Source: Candidatus Cloacimonas sp. (lineage in GTDB: Bacteria; Cloacimonadota; Cloacimonadia; Cloacimonadales; Cloacimonadaceae). From it: a stretch of 64,000 bases of DNA. The notes beneath the pieces are model-generated. The model made no database searches, was not told the origin of the DNA, and worked only from the letters and a program-made list of their open reading frames with translations. The DNA lies in the NCBI GenBank assembly GCA_023227825.1, contig JALOCJ010000001.1:286591-350590 (forward strand). The letters run 5' to 3'. Below, piece after piece: positions 26,075 to 35,203 of this stretch. Made by a program: the position numbers and the translations under genes. Each line of letters starts with the position of its first letter. Within the stretch, counting starts at the first letter, position 1.

Positions 26075-26938
26075 TCATTTATTTTGTTCTTTTAGCATTT
26101 TTTGCATAGTATGGTTTAGTTCTTCCAGAGAGACATTATCCTGCAGAGAACTGAAAATTCCTTCTGCCATTTTCCAATAGCTTTTCGCTGCAGGGATGTT
26201 ATTTTCGGCAGCAGAAATTTGAGCTTTCAGCCATAGGCAATGAGCCATACCCGGAAAATTGCCAAAGCGATAATTCCAATCCTGAGCTTTATCAGCATAG
26301 AAATTAGCTGTTTTATAATCAGCAGTTCTAAAATAATAATAGGAAAGAGCATACCAGGCAGAAGAAAGCAGTTCGGGATTATTGTATTTTGTTTTTTTCT
26401 GCTGTTTTTCTATTTTTTTTGATAGGTTAATCAGTTCCTCCACTTGTTTTTCTTCAGCAATTGCCAGATAGCTATCTGCTTGCAGTTTGTCTATAGCAAG
26501 TTTAAGATTTACTTCATCAGGATAATCTAATTTGTTTATTGCCATTTGTGAAATAGCAGAGTAGTTATTTTCAAGCTGATAGTTATAAAGTTCCAGAAGC
26601 AGAAGATAGTAAGAAAGTTCAGGAGCAATATTTTGAATTATTTCTGCTGTTTGATTTTTGTATTGCAAATAAGCTTTTTCATTCTCATTTTCCAATTCTA
26701 TTCTTGCCAAACCGCTTAAGCAGTCAAGCATACCTTTAGTATCAGCAAAAGAACGATAGCTTTCAAATAAGAAAATATAGCTTTCTTTAGCAGCAGAAAA
26801 ATCCCTGTTGGTTTCCATTTGCAAAGCATAACGAAAGTGATTATCAGCATCTATTTTTGCCTGTGGCTCAACAGGAATTTTTACAGTAGAACAGGCAGCC
26901 AGGATTAGCAAGATTATAAATAACAATTTACGGAACAT
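26075..26938 (-). CDS. TPR-type lipoprotein of unknown function
   Basis: A 287-aa protein with a lipoprotein signal (LFIILLILAACS, lipobox LAAC with Cys16), followed by helical TPR-like repeats (FRYALQMETNRDFSAAKESY, YYLLLELYNYQLENNYSA, YYFRTADYKTANFYADKA, WLKAQISAAENNIPAAKSY). Such proteins usually act as periplasmic scaffolds. It overlaps the MCE gene upstream by 11 nt, so it is probably a partner of the MCE lipid-transport protein (inference from coupling). Confidence 0.7.
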   Translation of the reverse strand: MFRKLLFIILLILAACSTVKIPVEPQAKIDADNHFRYALQMETNRDFSAAKESYIFLFESYRSFADTKGMLDCLSGLARIELENENEKAYLQYKNQTAEIIQNIAPELSYYLLLLELYNYQLENNYSAISQMAINKLDYPDEVNLKLAIDKLQADSYLAIAEEKQVEELINLSKKIEKQQKKTKYNNPELLSSAWYALSYYYFRTADYKTANFYADKAQDWNYRFGNFPGMAHCLWLKAQISAAENNIPAAKSYWKMAEGIFSSLQDNVSLEELNHTMQKMLKEQNK

Positions 26939-28010
26939 TGGGAACCTGATGTAAATATTTTAGGGAAGGAATATTGTGTTGAGAAGAAGGACTAATCCCT
27001 TTCCGTAAAAGAGGATTGTTATTAAGTCCTTCCAGGGTTTTGCGCGCTTTAGCTAAACTGTCATTCAAATTACTTAAAAGCATATGCAGTTCCGGATTAT
27101 TTACTGTTGCCAGAATTTTTGCTAGTTCAGCTGTAGCTGATTCCAGATTGTTCAAAGTTTCCGAAAGGGGCTGTAAAATTTTTTCCTGCCCGGGATCAAG
27201 CAATTTTATCAAAAGGGAATCGGGTTTTTTATAATTATCAATAGCACTCTGGGCACTGGCTAAAATAATTTCTAACTCATTCATCCTATTATTTAATCCT
27301 TGAGTTAGTTCTGCCAGATTATTCAAAGTTCTAAGCAGAACTCCACTTTCAGGATTGTTATCCTGATTTAGGTTAGCTGTTAAAATAGATAGCTCTGTAG
27401 TTATTTTTTCAACTTGATGCATACTGAAATTTGCTTTTTCCGAAGCATCTGCCAAATTTACTAGAAACCGGGGAATGGAACCTTTATCAGCGTTGTAATC
27501 ATCAGTGAGAGAAGAAGAAAGTTGAGCTAAATTAGTCAAAATAAGGGAAATTGGATCACTAACTTGAGGAGCTATTATTTTTAGTTGTTTTTTACCTTCA
27601 GGAAAATCAGAAGAAAGAATCATGCTTTCAACTGGTATGTGCTCTTTAGAATTAGGATTATGAATAAATTCCAAAGAGGTCTTTCCTGTTATCGGATTTG
27701 TATTCCGAGCTAAGACAGAACCGGTAACCATTATATTTTTATAGCGATTAAGAATATAAAACTCCAACCCGATGTTGCCATCTTCTAAAAGCGAAAAATC
27801 ACGCACTCTACCTACCTCAAAACCTTTATATAATACAGGTGTTTGAGTAGAAATTCCCATTGCATTTGCCAAAGTGCTGTAATAAACATATTTTTTTTCC
27901 AGAAGGTTTTGCTTGATAGCAATAAAAACAATTGCCAGCAACAGTAATAAAACCGGTATGCTGACAAAGGCAAAAACAATCTTTCGGCTGTGTTTAATCT
28001 TATCTATCAT
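26928..28010 (-). CDS. MlaD/MCE-family protein
   Basis: A 360-aa protein with a single N-terminal membrane helix (about residues 12-32), one MCE domain (about 38-115, with TPVLYKGFEVGRVRDFSL and SLEFIHNP), then long coiled-coil-like helices to the C-terminus. MCE proteins form hexameric rings or tubes that carry phospholipids between membranes with an MlaE/MlaF ABC module. No permease or ATPase gene is adjacent, so the transporter must be elsewhere. The TPR lipoprotein downstream may be an outer-membrane anchor, in the way MlaA or PqiC lipoproteins serve their systems. Confidence 0.8.
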   Translation of the reverse strand: MIDKIKHSRKIVFAFVSIPVLLLLLAIVFIAIKQNLLEKKYVYYSTLANAMGISTQTPVLYKGFEVGRVRDFSLLEDGNIGLEFYILNRYKNIMVTGSVLARNTNPITGKTSLEFIHNPNSKEHIPVESMILSSDFPEGKKQLKIIAPQVSDPISLILTNLAQLSSSLTDDYNADKGSIPRFLVNLADASEKANFSMHQVEKITTELSILTANLNQDNNPESGVLLRTLNNLAELTQGLNNRMNELEIILASAQSAIDNYKKPDSLLIKLLDPGQEKILQPLSETLNNLESATAELAKILATVNNPELHMLLSNLNDSLAKARKTLEGLNNNPLLRKGISPSSQHNIPSLKYLHQVPNVP

Positions 28011-28034
28011 TTTTTAACTCTATTATGGCTTGTT

Positions 28035-28065
28035 ATTATAATTTTTATGATTAGTTTTTTGTCAA
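28035..28065 (-). promoter_or_regulatory. Sigma-70 promoter of the MCE operon
   Basis: On the minus strand TTGACA (28065-28060) and TATAAT (28040-28035) are both perfect hexamers, spaced 19 bp, about 25 nt before the MCE start codon. The spacing is longer than the usual 17. Confidence 0.6.
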
Positions 28066-28616
28066 GCTTTTAATTGGGGTTACCGAGAGAGATTATTTAC
28101 AAAGAGTTAAAGAGATAATGAAATAAATTTACAAAGAGACAAAGAAAATAAGTGAAAGAGTCACACAGTTTTAAAGAAAAAAAGGTAGATTTAAAAATAG
28201 TTATAGTGGCTAAAAGTAAGTCAAAAAGGTATTTAAGAAGGGAGTCCTTTGCTTTATATATCAAAAGTCATTTACACCTTAATAACTGTGAGCCGGGTAA
28301 TAACTATATTGGCGTGTAGGATTCATAACGACAGAATAATAGCAACAAGAATTCAGAGTATTTTTATTTTTAATCTTTCTCAGTGTCTTCAGTGTAATAA
28401 AAAAACTAATAAAACTGAGCCCAGCTATCATTTTTTTCACTATTAAAATCACAAAAAAGAGCTTGACCGTTAAACAGCATGAATTATAAAGGAATTTAAT
28501 AAGATAAGACAGGTTATGATTTAGGGAACCAAAATATTAAAAAAGGTTAATGGACACCTTTAATAGTATTATAAATAATAAAGTAGAATAGATTAGTAAA
28601 GGAGATAGCAGTTAAT
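28066..28616. other. Intergenic region between divergent MCE and nuclease operons
   Basis: About 550 bp with AT-rich, low-complexity words (repeated TTTACAAAGAG near 28090 and 28129). No coding frame with recognisable similarity was found. A likely promoter for the plus-strand operon lies near 28463-28490. Confidence 0.5.
28463..28490 (+). promoter_or_regulatory. Possible promoter for the small-protein/nuclease operon
   Basis: TTGACC at 28463-28468 and TATAAA at 28485-28490, spaced 16 bp. This would give a leader of about 120 nt before the ATG at 28617. Between them, AAAGGT and ACCTTT (about 28541-28562) can form a short hairpin. Confidence 0.4.
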
Positions 28617-28847
28617 ATGCCGAAATTAAAAGAAGTGCATGTTGAAGGAGAAAAATTCTTTATCAGCTTGTCTTTTGATATTGACGATTTTATTGGAGAT
28701 GGTGTCTGGTGGTTACAAATTTATGATGAAAAGAAAAAGATGATCTATGATAAACCTTTTGCCTCCAGCAGAGAAGAGATATTTTATCAGAAAATTAAAG
28801 AAGTGATTAGAGATGAATTCATAAATAAGAAAGGATTTCCCTTATGA
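28617..28847 (+). CDS. Small acidic protein of unknown function, coupled to a nuclease gene
   Basis: A 76-aa protein that I do not recognise. It has alternating acidic and aromatic residues (FFISLSFDIDDFIGDGVWWLQIYDEKKK), suggesting a compact beta-sheet, then a helix EIFYQKIKEVIRDEF. There is no signal peptide or membrane segment, so it is cytoplasmic. AAAGGAG lies 10 nt before the ATG. Its stop overlaps the next gene's start (ATGA), so it is made together with the EVE/NucS-like protein. It could be an accessory, inhibitor or DNA-recognition partner; that is inference. Confidence 0.6.
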   Translation: MPKLKEVHVEGEKFFISLSFDIDDFIGDGVWWLQIYDEKKKMIYDKPFASSREEIFYQKIKEVIRDEFINKKGFPL

Positions 28848-29878
28848 GAGCCCATGTTTTTATAACGGACAAGGATACTTATCCTGTAATCAGAGATAAT
28901 AGTTTTTGTGGAGTAGGGATAGCAGGAATTCCCAATACTTTAGATAGTGTAAATGATGTAAACTTGAATAACGGAAAAAAGCCATATTTTAAAATGATAG
29001 GAGATATATTAGGAACCCGAGTTGGTGATATAGTTTTTCTTTACGAACGGCAGGTAGGATTTCATGGTATTTATAAAATTGCGAGTATTCCTTTCTTTGA
29101 TCCAACACCAATTGGTTGTATTGATGGAAAATGGCCACTAAGAGTAGAAATTGAATGCCTTAATTATTTTCCTTTGCCCGTACCGGAAGATTATTTATTT
29201 TCCTCAAAAGAATATGAGTCCAAGTTTTGGGGTTGGTTTTACAGAAAAATACAGGGTCCGAGAGGCATAAACACAATCAATCCTGAAGCTGCTGAATCCC
29301 TTATAGAGTTGCTTGTTAAAATCAATGGGAATGCTATTAACAAACCAATTCAAATTAAACCTTATTCTTCTGCTAATAAAAGTCCCATAAAATTACCTTT
29401 AAATCAAAACGGTAAAGTTTATTTAGAAGATATCCTCAGGGCATGGTTAATTGCTAACATTGATAAACGGGAAAGAAAGGATTTAAGAGAAATATTTGGT
29501 CCCTCAGAAGATTTAGAGTGGTTTGCAAATAATGTTCCATATCATGTTACAAAGAAGAATATTGATATTTTATGTTATCATAAAAATTTGAAATATACAG
29601 GATATCCTTTACGATACAAATTTAGCGTTGTTGAGCTTAAAAGGGATACTGCTAATGATAAAAATGTAACTCAAGTAATAGAATATTCCAAATGGGTTAC
29701 CGGAAGATTAGCTGGCAGTGAAATTGAAACTGTCCAACCGATATTAATTGCATTTGATTTTAATGATAGTGCAATACAAAAGGCAAGAAATAGTGATTTT
29801 AATGAAAGAGGATTTTTATTAGTTAAATATACAGTGAATAATAATGATATTCAATTTGATATTATAAATTATGATTAA
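28844..29878 (+). CDS. PUA/EVE-like domain fused to NucS-like PD-(D/E)XK nuclease
   Basis: A 344-aa protein. The N-terminal part (about 1-160) resembles the PUA/EVE fold, with GDILGTRVGDIVFLYERQV then FHGIYKIAS; EVE relatives bind modified bases. The C-terminal part (about 195-344) resembles NucS/DUF91 endonucleases: DLEWFANNVPYHV, KKNIDILCYHK, the catalytic VVELKRD and VTQVIEYSKWV. Asp of IDIL, Glu and Lys of ELK make a complete PD-(D/E)XK set. The combination suggests a nuclease directed by, or limited by, DNA base modification, that is, a restriction-like defence enzyme (inference). No DNA methylase adjoins it. Confidence 0.65.
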   Translation: MRAHVFITDKDTYPVIRDNSFCGVGIAGIPNTLDSVNDVNLNNGKKPYFKMIGDILGTRVGDIVFLYERQVGFHGIYKIASIPFFDPTPIGCIDGKWPLRVEIECLNYFPLPVPEDYLFSSKEYESKFWGWFYRKIQGPRGINTINPEAAESLIELLVKINGNAINKPIQIKPYSSANKSPIKLPLNQNGKVYLEDILRAWLIANIDKRERKDLREIFGPSEDLEWFANNVPYHVTKKNIDILCYHKNLKYTGYPLRYKFSVVELKRDTANDKNVTQVIEYSKWVTGRLAGSEIETVQPILIAFDFNDSAIQKARNSDFNERGFLLVKYTVNNNDIQFDIINYD

Positions 29879-30063
29879 AAGTTGGGAATTGAAAAGAGAT
29901 TTTAACTTGATATTCAGTAAAATAGACGCTTTCTTCAATAATGAAAAGGTATCTGCCAAAGATAATATTGCCTTTTGCTACAAAAGAAAATCCTACACCG
30001 CAATGACCAAAGTTTTACTGATTACAAAATAGATCATATTGCCCTTGTCTGTGAAATAAAAAC
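29871..30063 (+). pseudogene. Possible broken gene with nuclease-like tail
   Basis: An ATG at 29871 overlaps the end of the nuclease gene and opens 53 codons (MIKSWELKRDFNLIFSKIDA...) ending TAG at 30030-30032. In another frame the stretch to the TAA at 30061-30063 reads FTDYKIDHIALVCEIKT, which looks like a PD-(D/E)XK core (Asp, then Glu-x-Lys). The two halves would join by a single frameshift near 29985-30000. This suggests a truncated or frameshifted third gene of the module. It could also be a real 53-aa protein; the evidence is limited. Confidence 0.35.
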
Positions 30064-30298
30064 ATAATTACAACCAATCATCTACATATTATCTACCCAT
30101 CCTCCCCCCAACTTTAAGGTTGAGTTGAAGATTAGGATATTTATTAGTATGTGCATTGTAGCATACGAAAATAAATGAAAGAATTCTTTGTGTTAGGGAG
30201 CAAAAAGGAGAAGAAAAAAAGGAAACAGGGAAGAAATTTCTTCTTTAGCTGTAGTTAGATGCCAATATTAGATGTATATGGGTCTAATTACAACAGAA
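30064..30298. other. Intergenic stretch, no gene found
   Basis: About 235 bp between the nuclease module and the 3' end of the M14 peptidase gene. It is AT-rich with a C-rich patch near 30105. I see no coding frame or clear terminator. Confidence 0.4.
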
Positions 30299-32593
30299 TT
30301 ATTTTAGAAGGAGCATTTTTCGGGTTTGGCTTTTGCCCTCCGTAATTAAAGAATAGAGATAAACTCCGCTGGCAACAGGATGTCCATTATTATCTTTTCC
30401 GTTCCAGACATAGCGGTAGTCGCCTTTTGCCAAATCATTATCTACTATGGTTTTTACCAACTGTCCTTTCTGATTATAGATTTTTAAGGTTGCTCTGCCG
30501 CTTGTTGCCAGAGTGAAACTTAAGTTAGTTTGCGGATTAAAGGGATTAGGATAATTTTTATAAAGAATAGTTACCGGTAAAATGCTGTTATTGAGATCGG
30601 AATTTTCTGTGGCAGTTCCACTTACAATCATAATATTATCCAGTGTCCAGCCCGGATCTGTTAAGTCAATATCATTGGAAGAATCGGTTAAACGGAACCG
30701 AAGATAAATTGCTTGCCCGGCAAAGGTGCTTAGCGAAACAAACTCTTTTCGGAAAGAATCCCACTGCCCGGATTTTATCCAAATTTCCTGCCAATTATCT
30801 CCATCCGTAGAAATTTCCACTCTACAGGGGTCATAATCCCATTCTGTATAAAGGTGGGAATCAAAAATTAACCAGGTATTATCAGTAGCAGGTATCTGAA
30901 TAAGGTTGATTGTTTTAATCCAGACATCACAATTCATAGCGTAAAAACCGTTGCCACCAATGCTATCAGTAATTGCATATCCTGAAGCAGCAATTTGATT
31001 TTGCACTTTCCAGGGTCCATTTATTTCCCAGGCAGAATTTCCGTTTTCCCAATCCTCACTGAAAACAATCGCGGCAGAACCAAGGTTAAACTCCCGATGA
31101 TTATGACCTTCTGTAAGATTTACGGTTCCGATATAGGGAGCGTAACCTGCGGCATAAATCTGGATAGGATATTCCCCAGCATAAGTATTCAGATTAGCAA
31201 AACCATTTACAAAAAGTGTATCCGGGAAAATATCACCAATAATTACTCTCGCAGAAACGGGTTCTGAACCGCAGCGAACACCAATTCTTAAAGTAGCTGG
31301 AGGTTTTGGTTCCAAATTTATCTGAATATTTGTCCACGAGCCGTTATTAACTACCTGATTATTGATAACTCTATCATAATACCCTTTTTTGCGTATTAAA
31401 ACAGTGTAAGAACCACTGGCTATAGGTCTGGAGAATTTCCCATTTTGAGGAAAAGAAGTTCTTGGACGAAACCAGGGAGCATTGTGTTGCTGGATAATAA
31501 TTTCCGCCTCAGCAGGAATTCCGCCTGCAGTTATGGTTCCGGTAAGCATTGAAGAAGAAGGAACTGCAGAACTGAACATCAAAGCTCTGTTTATTAGCCA
31601 GCGAACTCCATTACTGCAACGCTGAACTGTTCCTGCCATTATTGTAGAATCCGGTTGGATATCTCGCGTTCCACATTCTACTAATAACGCAATTGTACCA
31701 TACTGTTGATAAAGCCAGTCATGAAATGCACCCTGACGACTCAAATTGGGATACGCTTCATAAGTTCCGGTTCCGCTTTGTTTGAGGATTTGAGAAGCAA
31801 AACTGTTAGCAATTGTAGAAGTAAAATTGAGGTCTGGACTGGGACGCACTTCTTTCCAGTTAAAAGGATAATATACTTTTTCCGATAAATTACCAGTCCG
31901 GGAAGAATGCCAGCAAACTGCATAAATAAATTTTCGCTGCTCACAAAGCTGTTGAAAACCAGTTATTTCACTTTCACTCATAGGAGCAGGACCGCGATAA
32001 TAATCATAGACCTCATCACCTCCTGGTTGATAAAGTGTATCCCCATGCACCCAGTTGAACTCAAAATTGCGGTTTATGTCTACACCGTCTATATCCCCAC
32101 CGGTTATCGGATTAAAATCAAAAATGCCGTTGTTATTGTTATCCCTTTTGTTTTTACGGTAAGAAACATCCAGATTGGCAGTAACAACATTATGCCCTTC
32201 AGGATTGAGAGTCGGAATAAACCATAAGTCAAGTTGAGAAATCCATTGGGAGTATGGTTGCTGGTAGCGGCTACTTAAAATTTCAGCAATATTAGCCATA
32301 GTTATCTGCACTCCCAAAACTTCTTCAGCATGAACTTGACCTACAAAAAGCAAAGCAGGTTCATATTCATCTGTTTCTACATTATCAGAAATGCGTATAG
32401 CATAAATAGGAATATTATCTTGCTGCGAATAGCCAATTGTGTATAATTTTGCTATATCGGGATGTGACTGTTGATGACTTTGCAATAAAGTGTAAATTTG
32501 GTCATAAGTAGAATAACAAGTGGGCAGGATTGCACTTATAAATGCAGGCAAAAACAGCACACTGCATAATATTATCACCGTCGCTATTTTCAT
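30299..32593 (-). CDS. Secreted M14 zinc carboxypeptidase with C-terminal sorting domain
   Basis: A protein of 764 aa from the ATG at 32593 (AAAGGAT upstream). The frame is open 14 codons further, but the signal peptide begins at this Met. The M14 domain covers about residues 20-330: the zinc motif VHAEE, TLNPEGH, the NR pair in DINRNFEF, the third zinc ligand in CWHSS, and the catalytic Glu in LLVECGT. All catalytic residues are present. Carboxypeptidase-regulatory-like beta domains and an MAM/jelly-roll-like segment follow. The last 85 residues are the FlgD-like sorting domain (NYPNPFNPQ ... RKMLLLK). It probably trims extracellular peptides for fermentation. Confidence 0.9.
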   Translation of the reverse strand: MKIATVIILCSVLFLPAFISAILPTCYSTYDQIYTLLQSHQQSHPDIAKLYTIGYSQQDNIPIYAIRISDNVETDEYEPALLFVGQVHAEEVLGVQITMANIAEILSSRYQQPYSQWISQLDLWFIPTLNPEGHNVVTANLDVSYRKNKRDNNNNGIFDFNPITGGDIDGVDINRNFEFNWVHGDTLYQPGGDEVYDYYRGPAPMSESEITGFQQLCEQRKFIYAVCWHSSRTGNLSEKVYYPFNWKEVRPSPDLNFTSTIANSFASQILKQSGTGTYEAYPNLSRQGAFHDWLYQQYGTIALLVECGTRDIQPDSTIMAGTVQRCSNGVRWLINRALMFSSAVPSSSMLTGTITAGGIPAEAEIIIQQHNAPWFRPRTSFPQNGKFSRPIASGSYTVLIRKKGYYDRVINNQVVNNGSWTNIQINLEPKPPATLRIGVRCGSEPVSARVIIGDIFPDTLFVNGFANLNTYAGEYPIQIYAAGYAPYIGTVNLTEGHNHREFNLGSAAIVFSEDWENGNSAWEINGPWKVQNQIAASGYAITDSIGGNGFYAMNCDVWIKTINLIQIPATDNTWLIFDSHLYTEWDYDPCRVEISTDGDNWQEIWIKSGQWDSFRKEFVSLSTFAGQAIYLRFRLTDSSNDIDLTDPGWTLDNIMIVSGTATENSDLNNSILPVTILYKNYPNPFNPQTNLSFTLATSGRATLKIYNQKGQLVKTIVDNDLAKGDYRYVWNGKDNNGHPVASGVYLYSLITEGKSQTRKMLLLK

Positions 32594-32662
32594 TGTAACA
32601 TCCTTTGTGTAGATGAAGCTCCGCTTTTTTTTCATACGGAGGAACGGTATCCTCCGTCTACA
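32594..32662 (-). promoter_or_regulatory. Leader hairpin of the M14 peptidase gene
   Basis: On the minus strand ACGGAGGA-TACCGT-TCCTCCGT (32657-32636) is a perfect 8-bp stem, about 45 nt before the start codon. It is preceded by TGTAG and followed by AGCGGAGC and TCTACA, so a larger fold is possible. The GGAGG it sequesters resembles a ribosome site, but the gene's own site is separate. The TGTAG(A/T)CGGAGGA word also occurs near 45907 and, weaker, near 38876. Confidence 0.45.
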
Positions 32663-32867
32663 AAATTATAAGCAATTTTCAGTCCAAATAAAGAACTCAG
32701 AAGACAGGATTTTGAAACAGGGTTTTCAGGACACCTCAGTTTTTCTCCTTCTTTCCTTTCCTCTTTGTTTCACTTTTCCGCTTTTCCATATTTTTGCATT
32801 GACATAATTCAGGAAGCTAATTTTATGGTTTAATTGTATTAATTTATAAACAAGGAGAATTAGATAA

Positions 32868-33077
32868 ATGAAGAAAGGAATTCACCCCAAATATGAACTG
32901 GTAACAGTTACCTGTGCTTGTGGAAATACATTTCAAACCCGGAGCACAAAAGATAAATTGCAGGTTGAAATTTGCAATGTGTGTCATCCTTTTTATACAG
33001 GAAAGCAGAAGATAGTTGATACTGCTGGTAGAGTAGAGAAATTCAACAAAAAATATAACATCAAATCGGAAAATTAG
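32868..33077 (+). CDS. rpmE: 50S ribosomal protein L31
   Basis: A 69-aa protein of normal length: MKKGIHPKY start, CACGNTFQTRS, then EICNVCHPFYTGKQKIVDTAGRVEKF. The four cysteines (CxC and CxxC) mark the zinc-binding form of L31. CAAGGAG precedes the ATG. A TTGACA box lies at 32799-32804. A terminator-like hairpin follows the gene, before DUF1385/prfA, so rpmE may be expressed both alone and by readthrough. Confidence 0.97.
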   Translation: MKKGIHPKYELVTVTCACGNTFQTRSTKDKLQVEICNVCHPFYTGKQKIVDTAGRVEKFNKKYNIKSEN

Positions 33078-33094
33078 GGTTTTACACCCGATAT

Positions 33095-33139
33095 ACGCCA
33101 TTTTGTCCATTCCCTGAATGCGGAAAAATGGCGTTTTTT
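33095..33139 (+). terminator. Intrinsic terminator or attenuator after rpmE
   Basis: CGCCATTTT and AAAAATGGCG pair across a loop that includes a second small pairing (CATTC with GAATG), followed by six T. It ends 17 nt before the DUF1385 start codon, so the downstream genes need readthrough or their own promoter. Confidence 0.75.
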
Positions 33140-33155
33140 CTATCTTAGGAGAAAA

Positions 33156-34130
33156 ATGCAGGAAAAGAAAGAAATCAATGTTGGCGGTCAAGCTGTAATT
33201 GAAGGTGTAATGATGCGCGGTCCGGATCTCCTGGCAACTGCTATTCGTAGAAAAGATGGCAGTATTGAACTGCTGAAAACCCCGTTTGTAAGTATCACAC
33301 AGAAGAAGAAATTTTTAGGACTTCCTATTATTCGTGGTTTTATTTCGTTAATTGAGATGATGATCATTGGAATAAAAACCCTTACTTTTTCTGCCAATCG
33401 TTATGAACTGGATTTGGTGACGGAAGAAAAAAGCAAAGGTAAAAAAACAAAAGAAAGAAGCAAAACGGCAGAACAAACAACCAACATTATGAGTTATATT
33501 ATTGCCTTCGGTTTGGCTTTTCTACTTTTTGGCTGGCTACCTTATAAACTTGCTGATTGGATGCATCTTTCCCGCAAAGATCTTCTGTTTAATATTTTTG
33601 CCGGCTTAGTCAGGATAGTTTTTTTTGTGCTATATGTTTATCTGATTTCACTGATGAAGGATATCAAACGGCTTTTCCGTTATCATGGTGCTGAGCATAA
33701 AAATGTGAATGCCTATGAACATAACTGCCCCTTAGTAATTGAAAAAATACAGAATTGGTCAACTATTCATCCTCGCTGTGGAACGAGTTTTATCTTTTTT
33801 GTTCTGTTAATCAGCATTCTAATCTTTTCTATTATAGATACTTTGGTTTCAGCATATATATTACATTCCCCTGTTCCGGTTTATTTGCGTTTAGGATATC
33901 ATATTTTGTTACTACCTTTAATTTCAGGTATATCTTATGAAGTGCTGAAATTTTCCGGAAAGAACTTAAAACACCCTATTGTAAAACTCTTAACTGTTCC
34001 CGGAATGGCTTTACAGCATATTACTACCCAGCCTCCGGATAAGGAGATGATAGAAATTGGTTTGATAGCTATGAAAGCGGCTTTGAATATGGATTTAAGT
34101 GAACATAATGTAAAAATTATAGAGGAATAA
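33156..34130 (+). CDS. DUF1385 membrane protein (YqhQ-like)
   Basis: A 324-aa protein. The N-terminus NVGGQAVIEGVMMRGPD is the DUF1385 signature. About four membrane helices follow (near 110-135, 148-170, 205-230 and 240-260), with the conserved FRYHGAEHKNVNAYEH segment and the TIHPRCGTSF motif. Its biochemical role is unknown. In many bacteria it sits between rpmE and prfA exactly as here, which suggests a translation- or envelope-linked housekeeping role. TTAGGAG precedes the ATG. Confidence 0.92.
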   Translation: MQEKKEINVGGQAVIEGVMMRGPDLLATAIRRKDGSIELLKTPFVSITQKKKFLGLPIIRGFISLIEMMIIGIKTLTFSANRYELDLVTEEKSKGKKTKERSKTAEQTTNIMSYIIAFGLAFLLFGWLPYKLADWMHLSRKDLLFNIFAGLVRIVFFVLYVYLISLMKDIKRLFRYHGAEHKNVNAYEHNCPLVIEKIQNWSTIHPRCGTSFIFFVLLISILIFSIIDTLVSAYILHSPVPVYLRLGYHILLLPLISGISYEVLKFSGKNLKHPIVKLLTVPGMALQHITTQPPDKEMIEIGLIAMKAALNMDLSEHNVKIIEE

Positions 34131-34135
34131 ATCCC

Positions 34136-35203
34136 TTGCTGCCTAAAGAAAAATTGGATAATTTGGAAAAAGAACTGCAGGAATTGCAGGAACAAATTAG
34201 TGACCCCTCTGTTATTAACAATGTAAAAAAATACAGGGATTGTCTGAGGCGCTTTAAAGAATTAAGGGAAATTATTACTACCTGGAAAAATTATCAAACC
34301 CTAGAAAACCATATTGAAGAAGTTAATGCTCTGGAAAAATCTGAAAATGACCCTGAAATGCTGGCTCTTATAAAAGATGAAGAAAATTCTTTGCAGGAAC
34401 AACTGGAACAAGTAGAATTGAAACTAAAGGATTTGCTTATTCCTACTGATCCTAATGATGTTAAAAATGCTATTGTAGAAATTCGTGCTGGAACAGGTGG
34501 TGAAGAAGCAGCTCTTTTTGCTGCCGATTTATTCAGAATGTATAGTTACTATGCAGAAATGAAAGGTTGGAAATTAGAAGTGATTTCTATGAACGAAACA
34601 GAACTCGGTGGCTATAAAGAAATAGTTTTTCAGCTAAGCGGTAAAGATGTATATTCTTATATGCGTTTTGAAAGTGGTGTGCATAGAGTGCAGAGAATTC
34701 CGGTAACTGAATCCTCAGGCAGAATTCATACTTCGGCAGTTACTGTGGCTGTTTTACCGGAAGCGGAAGATATTGATATAGACATTCAGGACAGTGATTT
34801 ACGCATAGATGTTTACAGAAGCACAGGACATGGTGGACAAAGTGTAAATACAACCGATTCTGCTGTTAGAATTACCCATTTACCTACAGGAATAGTTGTT
34901 ACCTGCCAGGATGAAAAATCCCAAATTAAAAACAAAGCCAAGGCGCTGAAGGTTTTACGAAGTCGTTTACTGGATGAGGAAATTATCCGTCAAGAACAGG
35001 AAATTGCCAAAGTCCGAAAAGCACAGGTCTCTACCGGAGACCGCAGTGCTAAAATCAGAACCTACAATTTCCCTCAATCCAGGGTTACAGACCATAGAAT
35101 AAACTTGACAAGTTATAATCTTGATTCCTTTTTGTCAGGAAATATAGAGGAGTTTATTCAAGCATTACGAATTGCCTGGAGAAACGAAAAGGTGAACTCA
35201 TAA
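34136..35203 (+). CDS. prfA: Peptide chain release factor 1
   Basis: A 355-aa protein that starts at a TTG codon (34136), with AGAGGA about 7 nt upstream; no ATG fits the family N-terminus. It has the RF1-type recognition tripeptide region (RIPVTESSGR, P-V-T), the ELGGYKE segment, and GHGGQSVN, where GGQ triggers peptide release. It recognises UAA and UAG. The next gene's ATG follows its stop directly. The rpmE-DUF1385-prfA order supports the call. Confidence 0.97.
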   Translation: MLPKEKLDNLEKELQELQEQISDPSVINNVKKYRDCLRRFKELREIITTWKNYQTLENHIEEVNALEKSENDPEMLALIKDEENSLQEQLEQVELKLKDLLIPTDPNDVKNAIVEIRAGTGGEEAALFAADLFRMYSYYAEMKGWKLEVISMNETELGGYKEIVFQLSGKDVYSYMRFESGVHRVQRIPVTESSGRIHTSAVTVAVLPEAEDIDIDIQDSDLRIDVYRSTGHGGQSVNTTDSAVRITHLPTGIVVTCQDEKSQIKNKAKALKVLRSRLLDEEIIRQEQEIAKVRKAQVSTGDRSAKIRTYNFPQSRVTDHRINLTSYNLDSFLSGNIEEFIQALRIAWRNEKVNS

